64,000 bases of DNA. Origin: JAWKWH01 sp041397625. GTDB lineage: Bacteria > Pseudomonadota > Alphaproteobacteria > Rhizobiales > Rhizobiaceae. The stretch lies in NCBI GenBank assembly GCA_041397625.1, contig JAWKWH010000004.1, forward strand, positions 372,001-436,000, written 5' to 3'. Shown here piece after piece: positions 9,471-17,751 of this stretch. Position 1 is the stretch's first letter, and the number at the start of each line of letters is the position of its first letter. The notes below the pieces were generated by a model. It ran no database searches and was not told the DNA's origin. It was given only the letters and a program-made list of their open reading frames with translations. A program made the position numbers and the translations under genes.

Positions 9471-9587
9471 GGTCCTCATTCAGATCGTCGGCCGCAGCCC
9501 GTTCCACACCGGGCGAAGCGGCATTTTCGTCCCCGTATGTATGCCGCATGCGGGCGGATCGCAACAACGCCGCCTGTCCGGCCGGCG

Positions 9588-10094
9588 TCAGGACGACACC
9601 GGCAGGACCGCCGGTTCGTGACCGGTCGCGGTCATGAAGTCGATCAGGTCGTCGCGCCGGATCGTCGTCGTCGCCTCATTGGTCAGCGGGTGGGCGTTGA
9701 TCTCGTCATGCGCCATAAGTTCCTCGTCGAGGACCGCCTTGACCCGGCCTTCCGTGTCGTTGACGACGGCCAGGGCGGTCACCGCGCCCGGCGCGATCCC
9801 GAGATAGGCCATCAGCATGTCCGGCTTGCCGAAGGACAGCCGGCTGGCGCCGCCGATCAGCTTGTGCAGCTGTTTCAGGTCGACGGACCGATCCTCGCCG
9901 ACCGTGACCAGGAAGTAATTGTCTTTCTTGTCCTTCAAGAACAGGTTCTTGGTGTGCCGGCCGGCGATCTCGCCGCGCAAGGCTCGCGAATCCTCGACCG
10001 TGAACAGCGGCGGGTGATTGACGGTCCGGGTTGCGTATCCGGCCTCGTCGAGCCGGCGTAGCAATTGTTCGGGCGTAAGCGGCATAATGGTCAT
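9588..10094 (-). CDS. YbaK/ProX-type aminoacyl-tRNA deacylase
   Basis: A 168-residue free-standing editing domain related to the INS domain of prolyl-tRNA synthetase (ProXp-ala / PrdX group), which clears mischarged tRNA such as Ala-tRNA(Pro). Family features visible are HPPLFTVEDSRALRGEIAGRHTKNLFLKDKK, the GGASRLSFG loop and the final DDLIDFMTATGHEPAVL. The conserved lysine lies in KNLFLKDKK. Two starts are close together (10094 and 10085). It stands alone, with the MITE-like element directly behind its 5' end. Confidence 0.85.
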   Translation of the reverse strand: MTIMPLTPEQLLRRLDEAGYATRTVNHPPLFTVEDSRALRGEIAGRHTKNLFLKDKKDNYFLVTVGEDRSVDLKQLHKLIGGASRLSFGKPDMLMAYLGIAPGAVTALAVVNDTEGRVKAVLDEELMAHDEINAHPLTNEATTTIRRDDLIDFMTATGHEPAVLPVSS

Positions 10095-10127
10095 CCGTGG
10101 TGGTTTTTCACTTGCGCCAAGGGCTTA

Positions 10128-10394
10128 GGCTGGATCGACATTCAGGGTTTGGAACGCGGTATGAGGCAAGATCGTTCGGTTCCAGGAGCAAAACCGATGC
10201 AAGGGCCGATCCCTTTCGAGGTTTGGCGACGCCGAAATGGATGATTTTGTCCATATCCCGGAGGAACGCGGCGGAGTTCGGCCCCGACATCGTTGAAAAT
10301 CCCTTGTGGTGGTCGGCACCACGGCGGTCTTTTTGTCTTGTCAGGACCGAAATCCGTCTCGCGCCGCGCCCGAAACCTGAATGTCGATACAGCC
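10128..10394. mobile_element. MITE-like non-coding element with inverted ends
   Basis: The 439-bp gap between the deacylase gene and tRNA-Gly holds two inverted ends. The left end reads GGCTGGATCGACATTCAGG from 10128. The reverse complement of the right end, finishing at 10394, reads GGCTGTATCGACATTCAGG, 18 of 19 identical. Both are flanked outside by TA (10126-10127 and 10395-10396), which would be a target duplication. The 267 bp between carry no convincing gene. Size, inverted ends and TA flanks fit a miniature inverted-repeat element mobilised by an unseen transposase. I see no second copy in the window, so the call is inferential. Confidence 0.55.
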
Positions 10395-10533
10395 TAGAGC
10401 CAGGCAGCCGATGATGCAAACGGCCGCGGCCGGTCGATCGAAAGATTCGTCGCGCCAGCCGGCGATTCCCTGTTGCATTCGCCACGCTTCTACGCCATAC
10501 AGTCGCCGCTTCGAGGCGCTTGGCGCCCGATGA

Positions 10534-10608
10534 GCGGGTGTAGCTCAGGGGTAGAGCACAACCTTGCCAAGGTTGGGGTCGAGGGTTCGAATCCCTTCGC
10601 CCGCTCCA
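10534..10608 (+). tRNA. tRNA-Gly (anticodon GCC), CCA encoded
   Basis: A complete cloverleaf. The acceptor stem GCGGGTG pairs with CGCCCGC. The D arm is GCTC...GAGC, the anticodon stem CAACC/GGTTG frames TTGCCAA (anticodon GCC), and the T arm is GAGGG-TTCGAAT-CCCTT. The discriminator T and CCA are encoded. A terminator follows within 20 bases. Confidence 0.97.
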
Positions 10609-10624
10609 AATCTCAAAAATGTCC

Positions 10625-10651
10625 AAAGCCGCGCGACGACGCGGCTTTTTT
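10625..10651 (+). terminator. Rho-independent terminator after tRNA-Gly
   Basis: AAAGCCGCG (10625-10633) pairs with CGCGGCTTT (10640-10648) over a six-base loop, and the T tract runs to 10651. It ends the tRNA transcript before the CRISPR RNA region. Confidence 0.85.
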
Positions 10652-10665
10652 CATGTCCGGATAAA

Positions 10666-10744
10666 GGAAAAGCGCCCGCCGGAGCGAGCGCCTTATCTGG
10701 TGCATATCTCAGCTTGTTAACGGCTGGACTGCGATTTCTGAACA
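10666..10744 (-). ncRNA. Predicted tracrRNA of the type II-C system
   Basis: On the - strand the RNA would begin near 10744 with an anti-repeat (10743 down to 10716). It pairs with the crRNA repeat through 15 consecutive bases (CUGCGAUUUCUGAAC in the crRNA), then a C-U mismatch, then UGG, a G-U wobble and CGG. This bulged duplex is normal for tracrRNA. A short linker follows, then a terminator hairpin with a 10-bp stem (10684-10693 with 10670-10679, loop UCCG) and UUUU. A promoter at 10750-10778 fits a start exactly at the anti-repeat. Predicted length is about 79 nt. It is divergent from cas9. Confidence 0.8.
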
Positions 10745-10749
10745 CCGGA

Positions 10750-10778
10750 AATATAGCTCCGCACGACCCTGAAATCAA
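10750..10778 (-). promoter_or_regulatory. Promoter of the predicted tracrRNA
   Basis: On the - strand TTGATT (10778-10773) and TATATT (10755-10750) are separated by exactly 17 bases, matching sigma-70-type -35 and -10 boxes. The expected start lies about seven bases downstream, at 10743, the first base of the anti-repeat. Confidence 0.6.
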
Positions 10779-10780
10779 AC

Positions 10781-10874
10781 AAAAAAGGGGAAGCCGAAGC
10801 CTCCCCTTTCCGCCCGGGTTCAGAAATCGCAGGCCAACCGCAACTACACACTCCGCTTTACTTGAAATCATCAA
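10781..10874 (-). ncRNA. Candidate stand-alone crRNA-like unit: lone repeat plus terminator
   Basis: A 27-base exact copy of the array repeat (10818-10844) stands alone between the tracrRNA and cas9. On the - strand it reads GTTGCGGTTGG...TTTCTGAAC, the crRNA orientation. Upstream of it lies a guide-like segment ending GCGGAGTGTA, preceded by a 9-bp hairpin (TTTACTTGA/TCAAGTAAA, 10857-10879). Downstream is a strong terminator: an 11-bp stem (10799-10809 with 10784-10794), a UUCG loop and six U. The stem is fully paired only on the - strand (G-U there, A-C on +). It could be a mini-crRNA, a scaRNA-like regulator, or, with read-through into the tracrRNA, a natural single guide. I see no clear promoter for it. 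Confidence 0.55.
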
Positions 10875-11050
10875 GTAAAAGGGTAACGTAATTGCGCGCA
10901 GCGCGCGGCGAACCAAGTTTGCACCACAGTTGATCCTTCTGTGCAGCCGTTGCCTTTGGAGCCACCCAAAAGCACCGACACCAAACTGATTCGCTAAATG
11001 AGATTGCCATCGGTCGCACATTGCGTCGATGCGAAGTATGTAGGGAATAA

Positions 11051-14000
11051 ATGGGGGAGAGGATGGCCGATTATCATACCACTTGGGGATTTGACCTCGG
11101 CACCAACTCGCTCGGCTGGGCGGTCATCGAAACGCGCGGCGAGCCGGGTGCTGGCGCCGAGGGGCGCATCGTCGACAGCGGCGTGCGCATCTTCTCGCAG
11201 GCCGAGATGGCCGGGCGCGATCCGCAGTCCAAGGCGTCCTTGGCCGTCGCCCGGCGCGAGGCGCGCGGCATGCGGCGCCGGCGCGATCGCTACCTGAAAC
11301 GCCGCCAGCGCCTGCTCGACCTCCTAACCCGGTACGGACTGATGCCGGCGGACGACGAAGCGCGCAAGGCGCTGGTGCGCGATCATGAGGACGGCAAGGG
11401 CGGCGACCTGTCGGAATCCGTCTATGCGTTGCGTGCCCGCGCGCTCGACAAGGCGCTGACGCCGCACGAGATCGGTCGCGCCGTCTTCGCGGTGCAGCAG
11501 AGGCGCGGCTTCAAGTCCAACCGCAAGACCGACAGCAACGATGCCGAGCAGGGCAAGATCGCGACAGCCATCAATGCCCTCGAAGCGCAGATGATCGAGG
11601 CGAAGGCGCGCACCTTCGGCGAGTGGCTGCATATGCGCCGTAAAATGGGCCTGTCGGTGCGCGCGCGCATGACCGCCGACGGCAAGGGCTACGATTTCTA
11701 TCCCTCGCGCGCAGCGCTGGAGCGCGAGTTCGACAGGATCATGGAGAGCCAGAAGCGCTTCCACCCGGAATTGCTGACCGACGCCGTGGTCGGTGACATC
11801 CGCGAAACCGTCTTTTACCAGCGCCCGCTAAAACCCGTCCTGCCCGGCAAATGCTCCTACAACCCCGCCGAGAGCCGGCTGCCCAAGGCGCACCCGCTGT
11901 TTCAGAAGTTCCGGCTGCTGAAAGAAGTCAACGAACTGGAAATCGTCGGCGAGGACCAGCAGCACGTCAAGCTGACGCCGGACCAGCGCAATGCGCTGGT
12001 GTTGGCGCTGCGTACCGGCCTCAACAAGCAGGGCAGGATGCCTTTCTCCAAGCTGAAGAAGCAGCTCGGGCTCGGCAAGGAAGTACGTTTCAACAAGGAG
12101 ACCGACAACCGCTCCGACCTGGAAGGCGACGTGATCCATTTCCGCATGTCGCGGCCGGAGTGCTTCGGCAATCGCTGGGCCGACATGACGGTGGAAGACC
12201 AGGCGGCGGTCACCGAGAAGCTGCGCACGGAACCGGACCACAAGGAACTCGTGCGCTGGCTGCAGATAGAAGCCGGGCTGGACGAGACACATGCCAGGGC
12301 GGTTGCCGACATGCCGGTGCCCGACGGTTACGGCCGGCTCGGACCTTCGGCGCTCTCCGCGCTCATCGATGAGATGGAAAAGGCGGTGGATGGCGAAGGC
12401 TTCGTCATTACCGAGGCCGCTGCCGCGAAAGAAGTCTATGGCCGCACCAATTCCGAGGCCGATCCCAACCGCAAGGGCGCGGATTACCTGCCTAAATACC
12501 AGGAAGTGCTGGAACGCCACATTCCGCCGGGCACCGGCGAGCCCGACGATCCTTACGACGAGCGCATGGGCCGCATCACCAATCCGACCGTGCATATCGC
12601 GCTCAACCAGTTGCGCCGCGTGGTCAACGCGCTGGTCGCCAAGCACGGCAAGCCGGATCGCATCGCCATCGAGGTCGGGCGCGAACTGAAACTGAACGAC
12701 AGGCAGCGCGACGAGATCAACAAGCGCATCGGCAGAAACACGAAGGACGCGCGGCGGCGCTCGGAGGAACTGACCAACGTCCACAAGGCCGCCGACACCG
12801 GCTACAACCGGCTGCGGTTGAAACTGTGGGAAGAGATCAACCCCGACCAGCCGCTCAATTGGCCCTGCGTCTATTGCGGCAAGCCGTTGTCGGCGGCCAT
12901 GGTGCTGAGCGCCGAAACCGATGTCGACCACATCCTGCCCTATTCCAAGACGCTGGACGACAGCCAGGCCAACAAGGTGCTGTGCTGCACGGCGTGCAAC
13001 CGCGAGAAGAAAAACCGCGCGCCGGCGGACGTTCCGCAATGGCGCGGGCGCTATGCGGACATTCTCGCCCGGGCGACCACGCTGCCGAAAAACAAGCAGT
13101 GGCGCTTCGCCGAGGACGCCATGGAGCGCTTCGGCGAGGAGGAGGGTTTCCTCGCCCGGCAGCTGACCGACATGCAGTATATCTCGCGCCTGGCGCTGAC
13201 CTACCTCGCCCACCTTTATCCTGTTCGTGAAAGGGAACTGGAAAAGGAAACAAAATGGCAGACAGAGACCGGCCTCGACGGCCAATATAAGAGGCATGTG
13301 CGTATTCGGTCTGTCCCCGGGCGCATGACGGAGATGCTGCGCCGCCAATGGAGCCTTAACGAACTGCTGCCGGACCATAACCTTGTCGATGTCGACCTGA
13401 CCAAGCACAAGAACCGCCTCGACCATCGCCACCACGCCATCGACGCCATCGTGATAGCCTGTACCTCGCGGGCACTGATCCAGAACTTGTCGACCGCCGC
13501 GGCACAGGCCGAGGACCGTGGCGCCGAACGTGTGGTGGAGAAGATCGCACCGCCCTGGCGAAGTTTTCGCGACGATGCGCGCGCCGCAGTCAATAGCATC
13601 GTCGTCAGCCACAAGCCGGATCACGGTACGGTCAGCCGCGCCGGCCTTGCAAAGGGCCGCAGCCAGACCGCCGGCAAGCTGCACAACGACACCGCATACG
13701 GCCTGACCGGCGAGAAGGACGAGAAAGGCAACGATCTCGTCGTACGCCGCATTGCGGTCAGCGACATCAGGAAGCCGGCGGATATCGCGAAGATCCGCAC
13801 CAACACGCATGGCCATTCCGAACTGCGCGACCGGCTGTGGGAGGCCACGCGCGACCTGGAGGGAAAGGCCTTCGAGGCGGCCGTGCTGGACTTCGTGAAA
13901 AATGATCCGGTTTTCGGGGAGAAGGAGTGGATTGATCCTGAGACCGGACAGAAGCGGCGACGCGAGGGCATCCGCCATGTGCGGATCATCGAACCGCTGA

Positions 14001-14461
14001 AGACGATCCCCGTTCGCGATCGCAAGGGGCAGGCCTACAAGGGCTACAAGGGCGACAGCAATCACAGCTTCGATGTGTGGCGCTTACCGGATGGGAAATG
14101 GACAACCGAGGTTGTTTCGACCTTTGACGCCCATCAACCGGGGTGGCAGTCCGCCATGCGTGCACAACACCCCACCGCGAAGAAGATATTGAGTCTGAAG
14201 CAGGGAGATTGCGTTGCCATCGAGGGCGAGAATGGTCGCCGCATCATGCGTGTGGTGAAGTTCAAGGAAGGACAGGTTTGTCTCGCCGACCACAATGAGG
14301 CCGGCTCCCTGAAGGGTCGCGATGCCGACAAGAGCGATCCCTTCAAATATGTCTATCTCAGCGCTTCCAGCCTGAGGAAAAACAAGGTGCGCCAGATCCG
14401 CATCGACGAGATCGGCCAGGTGTTCGACCCCGGCCCCTGGTGGGAGAAGCGCGGCGGTTAA
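11051..14461 (+). CDS. cas9: Cas9 endonuclease, type II-C
   Basis: A 1136-residue RNA-guided DNA nuclease of the compact II-C kind. RuvC-I is GFDLGTNSLGW with the catalytic aspartate at residue 15. The arginine-rich bridge helix follows (ARREARGMRRRRDRYLKRRQ). RuvC-II is IAIEVGRELKL with E541. The HNH domain has DVDHILPYS with H627, framed by CVYC and CTAC cysteine pairs that could bind zinc. RuvC-III is HHAIDAIVIA with H795 and D798. All nuclease residues are present, so it should cut both strands. An alternative ATG at 11063 sits directly behind GGGGGAGAGG. cas1 follows after 54 bases; no csn2 or cas4 is present. Confidence 0.97.
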   Translation: MGERMADYHTTWGFDLGTNSLGWAVIETRGEPGAGAEGRIVDSGVRIFSQAEMAGRDPQSKASLAVARREARGMRRRRDRYLKRRQRLLDLLTRYGLMPADDEARKALVRDHEDGKGGDLSESVYALRARALDKALTPHEIGRAVFAVQQRRGFKSNRKTDSNDAEQGKIATAINALEAQMIEAKARTFGEWLHMRRKMGLSVRARMTADGKGYDFYPSRAALEREFDRIMESQKRFHPELLTDAVVGDIRETVFYQRPLKPVLPGKCSYNPAESRLPKAHPLFQKFRLLKEVNELEIVGEDQQHVKLTPDQRNALVLALRTGLNKQGRMPFSKLKKQLGLGKEVRFNKETDNRSDLEGDVIHFRMSRPECFGNRWADMTVEDQAAVTEKLRTEPDHKELVRWLQIEAGLDETHARAVADMPVPDGYGRLGPSALSALIDEMEKAVDGEGFVITEAAAAKEVYGRTNSEADPNRKGADYLPKYQEVLERHIPPGTGEPDDPYDERMGRITNPTVHIALNQLRRVVNALVAKHGKPDRIAIEVGRELKLNDRQRDEINKRIGRNTKDARRRSEELTNVHKAADTGYNRLRLKLWEEINPDQPLNWPCVYCGKPLSAAMVLSAETDVDHILPYSKTLDDSQANKVLCCTACNREKKNRAPADVPQWRGRYADILARATTLPKNKQWRFAEDAMERFGEEEGFLARQLTDMQYISRLALTYLAHLYPVRERELEKETKWQTETGLDGQYKRHVRIRSVPGRMTEMLRRQWSLNELLPDHNLVDVDLTKHKNRLDHRHHAIDAIVIACTSRALIQNLSTAAAQAEDRGAERVVEKIAPPWRSFRDDARAAVNSIVVSHKPDHGTVSRAGLAKGRSQTAGKLHNDTAYGLTGEKDEKGNDLVVRRIAVSDIRKPADIAKIRTNTHGHSELRDRLWEATRDLEGKAFEAAVLDFVKNDPVFGEKEWIDPETGQKRRREGIRHVRIIEPLKTIPVRDRKGQAYKGYKGDSNHSFDVWRLPDGKWTTEVVSTFDAHQPGWQSAMRAQHPTAKKILSLKQGDCVAIEGENGRRIMRVVKFKEGQVCLADHNEAGSLKGRDADKSDPFKYVYLSASSLRKNKVRQIRIDEIGQVFDPGPWWEKRGG

Positions 14462-14515
14462 CCACAGGTAAGGCTTTGTCGGGCGCGTAACACGCCAAGG
14501 TGGTAGATTGCGACC

Positions 14516-15442
14516 ATGCTGCGCGTGGTTGATCTATCCACCGACGGCCTGCATGTGGCCGTCCATCGCGGCTTTCTCACGGTTTCCAGGGATCGCGAGG
14601 AGGTCGGCCGTATTGCGCTCGACGATATCGGTGGTGTTATCGCCCATGCGCATGGGTTGACCTGGTCCAACACGGTGTTCACTCGTCTTTCGGAGCGGGC
14701 GATACCCGTCGTGCTCTGCGCGCAGAATCATGCGCCGGTTGCCTGTGTCTGGCCCCTGCAGGGCAATCACCTGCAGGGCGCCCGGCTCAACGCTCAGGCA
14801 AACGCATCGCGACCACTGGCCAAGCGCATCTGGCGCGACATCGTGGTCGCGAAAATACGCATGCAGGGTGCGGTCCTGGCCTCGGTCGGCGCACAATCCG
14901 GTGCGTTCGACATGATGGCGCGCAAGGTACGTTCCGGCGATCCGGACAATGTGGAAGCGCAGGCCGCAAGGCGCTACTGGCAGGCGCTGATGGGATCGGA
15001 CTTTCGCCGCGACCGAAATGCGGACGGCGCCAATGCGCTGCTCAACTACGGATATACCGTTCTCCGCGCGACCATAAGCCGAGCCATCTGCGCCGCGGGT
15101 CTTCACCCCACCATCGGTCTTCATCATGCAAATCGCGGTAATGCGTTCGCGCTTGCCGACGACCTCATGGAACCATATCGCCCGCTGGTCGACCGCGCGG
15201 TCCACAACCTTGTGCAAGATGGTTATGCGGAGGTGTCATCCGAAGCCAAGACTGCACTGGCCGCATTGACGACGCTCGACCTGTCTGCGCCGCACGGCAT
15301 GAGCCCACTTCACGTTCATGCGACTCGTCTTGCTCAGCAGCTGGCAGCCCTGTTCTGCGGCGAGGGCGAGAGCTTCGACCTGCCGGCACCGCCGGATCCG
15401 CTGACAATGACGGGCCTTGCGCGCCAGGGTGAAACCGCATGA
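14516..15442 (+). CDS. cas1: Cas1 integrase, type II
   Basis: The 308-residue catalytic subunit of the Cas1-Cas2 spacer integrase. The three metal ligands of the family are visible: the glutamate near residue 147 in DNVEAQAARRYW, the histidine at 203-204 in GLHHANRGN, and an acidic residue at 215-219 in ADDLMEPYRP. The N-terminal beta domain and helical C-terminal domain give the length expected for type II. It overlaps cas2 by four bases (ATGA), which indicates coupled translation. With catalytic residues intact, adaptation could still be functional. Confidence 0.96.
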   Translation: MLRVVDLSTDGLHVAVHRGFLTVSRDREEVGRIALDDIGGVIAHAHGLTWSNTVFTRLSERAIPVVLCAQNHAPVACVWPLQGNHLQGARLNAQANASRPLAKRIWRDIVVAKIRMQGAVLASVGAQSGAFDMMARKVRSGDPDNVEAQAARRYWQALMGSDFRRDRNADGANALLNYGYTVLRATISRAICAAGLHPTIGLHHANRGNAFALADDLMEPYRPLVDRAVHNLVQDGYAEVSSEAKTALAALTTLDLSAPHGMSPLHVHATRLAQQLAALFCGEGESFDLPAPPDPLTMTGLARQGETA

Positions 15443-15813
15443 CCACGCTTTATACGCAGAAACGGGGAGAGCGGACGCAGCCATCCCACATGTCCGCTTA
15501 CAGGCTGATGTGGATGCTCGTTACCTTCGACCTGCCGGTGGATACGAAGAAGCATCGGGCGCAAGCGACGAAATTTCGCCAGTTCCTGCTCGACCAAGGC
15601 TTTGAAATGAGCCAGCTTTCGAATTATCTTAGGCTGGTGAACGGGCAGGAACAGTTCGATACCCACGCCCGGCGAATCGAGTCCAACCTCCCGGAGCGCG
15701 GGGATGTCTTCATCTTTCAGTTCACGGACCGGCAGTACGAAAACATCGTCAGATTCAGCGATCAAAGCCGCCGCGCCCGTAAGAAAAATCCGGAACAGAT
15801 CGCCCTTTTTTAG
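15439..15813 (+). CDS. cas2: Cas2, type II
   Basis: A 124-residue Cas2 with the ferredoxin-like start MWMLVTFDLPVDTKKHR, where the aspartate of FDLP is the family's conserved acidic residue, and a C-terminal GDVFIFQFTDRQY strand. The start at 15439 overlaps the cas1 stop; an internal ATG at 15490 would give a more typical length of about 107 residues. It is convergent with the array's - strand terminator only about 20 bases downstream. Confidence 0.93.
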   Translation: MTTLYTQKRGERTQPSHMSAYRLMWMLVTFDLPVDTKKHRAQATKFRQFLLDQGFEMSQLSNYLRLVNGQEQFDTHARRIESNLPERGDVFIFQFTDRQYENIVRFSDQSRRARKKNPEQIALF

Positions 15814-15831
15814 CGATTACCACATGTTTTG

Positions 15832-15878
15832 CAAAAAATGCTGCCCCAAAACCCCTGTCGAAACAGAGGCTTGGGGCA
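15832..15878 (-). terminator. Terminator at the cas2-proximal end of the CRISPR array
   Basis: On the - strand TGCCCCAA pairs with TTGGGGCA (15842-15849, 15871-15878), and inside it CCUCUGU pairs with ACAGGGG over a UUCG loop. A run of six T follows (15832-15840 region). One inner pair is G-U on the - strand but C-A on +, which argues that the functional RNA is the - strand. It would end array transcripts before they run antisense into cas2. Confidence 0.75.
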
Positions 15879-15884
15879 ACAGGT

Positions 15885-17744
15885 AGGCTAGCAGTTCAGA
15901 AATCGCAGGCCAACCGCAACTGTTTTACCTAGTGTTTTGATCTTGTGGATAGGCTAGCAGTTCAGAAATCGCAGGCCAACCGCAACTGATCCGAGGGCGA
16001 CAAGTCGCGGTAGGCTAGCAGTTCAGAAATCGCAGGCCAACCGCAACTGCTGATTAGCAATCGAGGCTAGCAGTTCAGAAATCGCAGGCCAACCGCAACG
16101 GGTTTTTTCGCAACGAACCCGATGAAACAACCGCCGCAGATTGAAATAGGCTAGCAGTTCAGAAATCGCAGGCCAACCGCAACTTCCGCCTATCGTATTC
16201 GCGGCCAGCAGGCTAGCAGTTCAGAAATCGCAGGCCAACCGCAACCCAGCAGGCTGCAGTTCAGAAATCGCAGGCCAACCGCAACCGTGGGACATAATAG
16301 GGCAGGCTAGCAGTTCAGAAATCGCAGGCCAACCGCAACATGGCGCCATCGAGGTGGTTAATGGCGCATCTCCGATAGATGCCGGGCTAGCAGTTCAGAA
16401 ATCGCAGGCCAACCGCAACAACTTCAAGCGGCGGCGAGGCTGCAGTTCAGAAATCGAGGCCAACCGCACCATAATGATTTCAACCACTTATCTGAGGCTA
16501 GCAGTTCAGAAATCGCAGGCCAACCGCAACACGGTTGCGAACGCATTTCTGCTACGACACTAAGGCTAGCAGTTCAGAAATCGCAGCCAACCGCAACACC
16601 GGGCCCATTTCGAACCGAACAGCCTGGGTCACGCGATCCCAGGCTAGCAGTTCAGAAATCGCAGGCCAACCGCAACCGCTGCGTCCGTTTGCGGGTCGAG
16701 GCTAGCAGTTCAGAAATCGCAGGCCAACCGCAACGGACTCGAATTCTAGGCTAGCAGTTCAGAAATCGCAGGCCAACCGCAACTACCGCCCAGGCAGCTA
16801 GCAGTTCAGAAATCGCAGGCAACCGCAACATGTTTTGTGTGCCGCCGCAATTCAGGCTAGGAGCAGTTCAGAAATCGCAGGCCAACCGCAACATGTCGGC
16901 TGCTGATCCGGCGCGCCAGGCTAGCAGTTCAGAAATCGCAGGCCAACCGCAACGCCGATGCATGAAGCACCCAGGCTAGCAGTTCGAAATCGCAGGCCAA
17001 CCGCAACTCACTCGTTATCGGGCCAGAAGGCTAGCAGTTCAGAAATCGCAGGCCAACCGCAACGCAGGTACCGCGCGCTTGCCACAACTCAATTCAGGCT
17101 AGCAGTTCAGAAATCGCAGGCCAACCGCAACGAAGGCGCGCCGTGGGCAGCTGGAACTCCTTCATCGCCGAGGCTAGCAGTTCAGAAATCGCAGGCCAAC
17201 CGCAACACCTGATCGGCGCACACGCTATATGAGGCTAGCAGTTCGAAATCGCAGGCCAACCGCAACGCCCCCGGTCTCGGCAGGCTAGCAGTTCAGAAAT
17301 CGCAGGCCAACCGCAACGAACTCCGGAGGCTAGCAGTTCAGAAATCGCAGGCCAACCGCAACGGCGGGTCCTGAGGCTGCAGTTCAGAAATCGAGGCCAA
17401 CCGCAACGATCCGCATCGAAACCAGGCTAGCAGTTCGAAATCGCAGGCCAACCGCAACGCGCCAGTTCAGAAATCGCGAGCACCGCAACCGATGTAGTCA
17501 GCACTCATGTAGGCTAGCAGTTCAGAAATCGCAGGCCAACCGCAACCACATGCGCTCCGGACCCGCCTCGGACGGGAGGCTAGCAGTTCAGAAATCGCAG
17601 GCCAACCGCAACTACCCCTTCGGACGGAAGGAACCCATCTTTAGGCTAGCAGTTCAGAAATCGCAGGCCAACCGCAACTCATCCGGCCTGTCCGGCCAGG
17701 TGAGATACAGGCTAGCAGTTCAGAAATCGCAGGCCAACCGCAAC
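15885..17744 (-). CRISPR. CRISPR array, 32 repeats, type II-C
   Basis: I count 32 copies of a 36-base repeat. In crRNA orientation it starts GTTGCGGTTGGCCTGC and ends GAACTGCTAGCCT. Copies 1-6 and 29-32, and roughly two thirds overall, are perfect; about ten interior copies carry one- to three-base indels, and the copy at 17463-17489 is badly degraded. The first spacer from the left and the last three are exactly 30 bases. Interior spacers measured by eye vary from about 4 to 48 bases. Direction: the lone repeat, the tracrRNA pairing and the terminator at 15832-15878 all point to - strand transcription, opposite to the cas genes. The array begins 7 bp after the SDR stop codon, with no leader between. 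Repeats contain no obvious internal promoter as strong as in Neisseria (TGCTAGCCT at the repeat end is only a weak -10). Confidence 0.95.
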
Positions 17745-17751
17745 ACTCGCA

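Noticed and set aside
10108..10626. Long - strand frame containing GRRDSNPRPQPW
   Set aside because: This peptide is the well-known false translation of a tRNA gene; the frame crosses tRNA-Gly and the MITE-like element.
10818..10880. + strand tracrRNA with the lone repeat as a perfect anti-repeat and the 10857-10879 hairpin as tail
   Set aside because: Possible, but the hairpin has no T run on + and the perfect, bulge-free pairing is unusual. The - strand alternative has promoter, bulged pairing and terminator.
10545..11021. - strand frame ending GIRTLDPNLGK
   Set aside because: Another false translation of the same tRNA, running over the tracrRNA region; no family match and no ribosome-binding site.
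10845..11050. Seed match of the lone repeat's guide in the cas9 upstream region
   Set aside because: By eye no match to GCGGAGTGTA beyond weak similarity to GCGAAGTATGTAG near 11030; not enough to claim a target.
15921..17708. Spacers targeting sequences inside the window
   Set aside because: No convincing spacer-protospacer match was seen by eye; a proper search is needed and interior spacers may be unreliable.
14461..17744. csn2 or cas4 that would make the system II-A or II-B
   Set aside because: Only cas9, cas1 and cas2 are present and no other frame between 10.6 and 17.7 kb looks like a Cas protein, so II-C is the best call.
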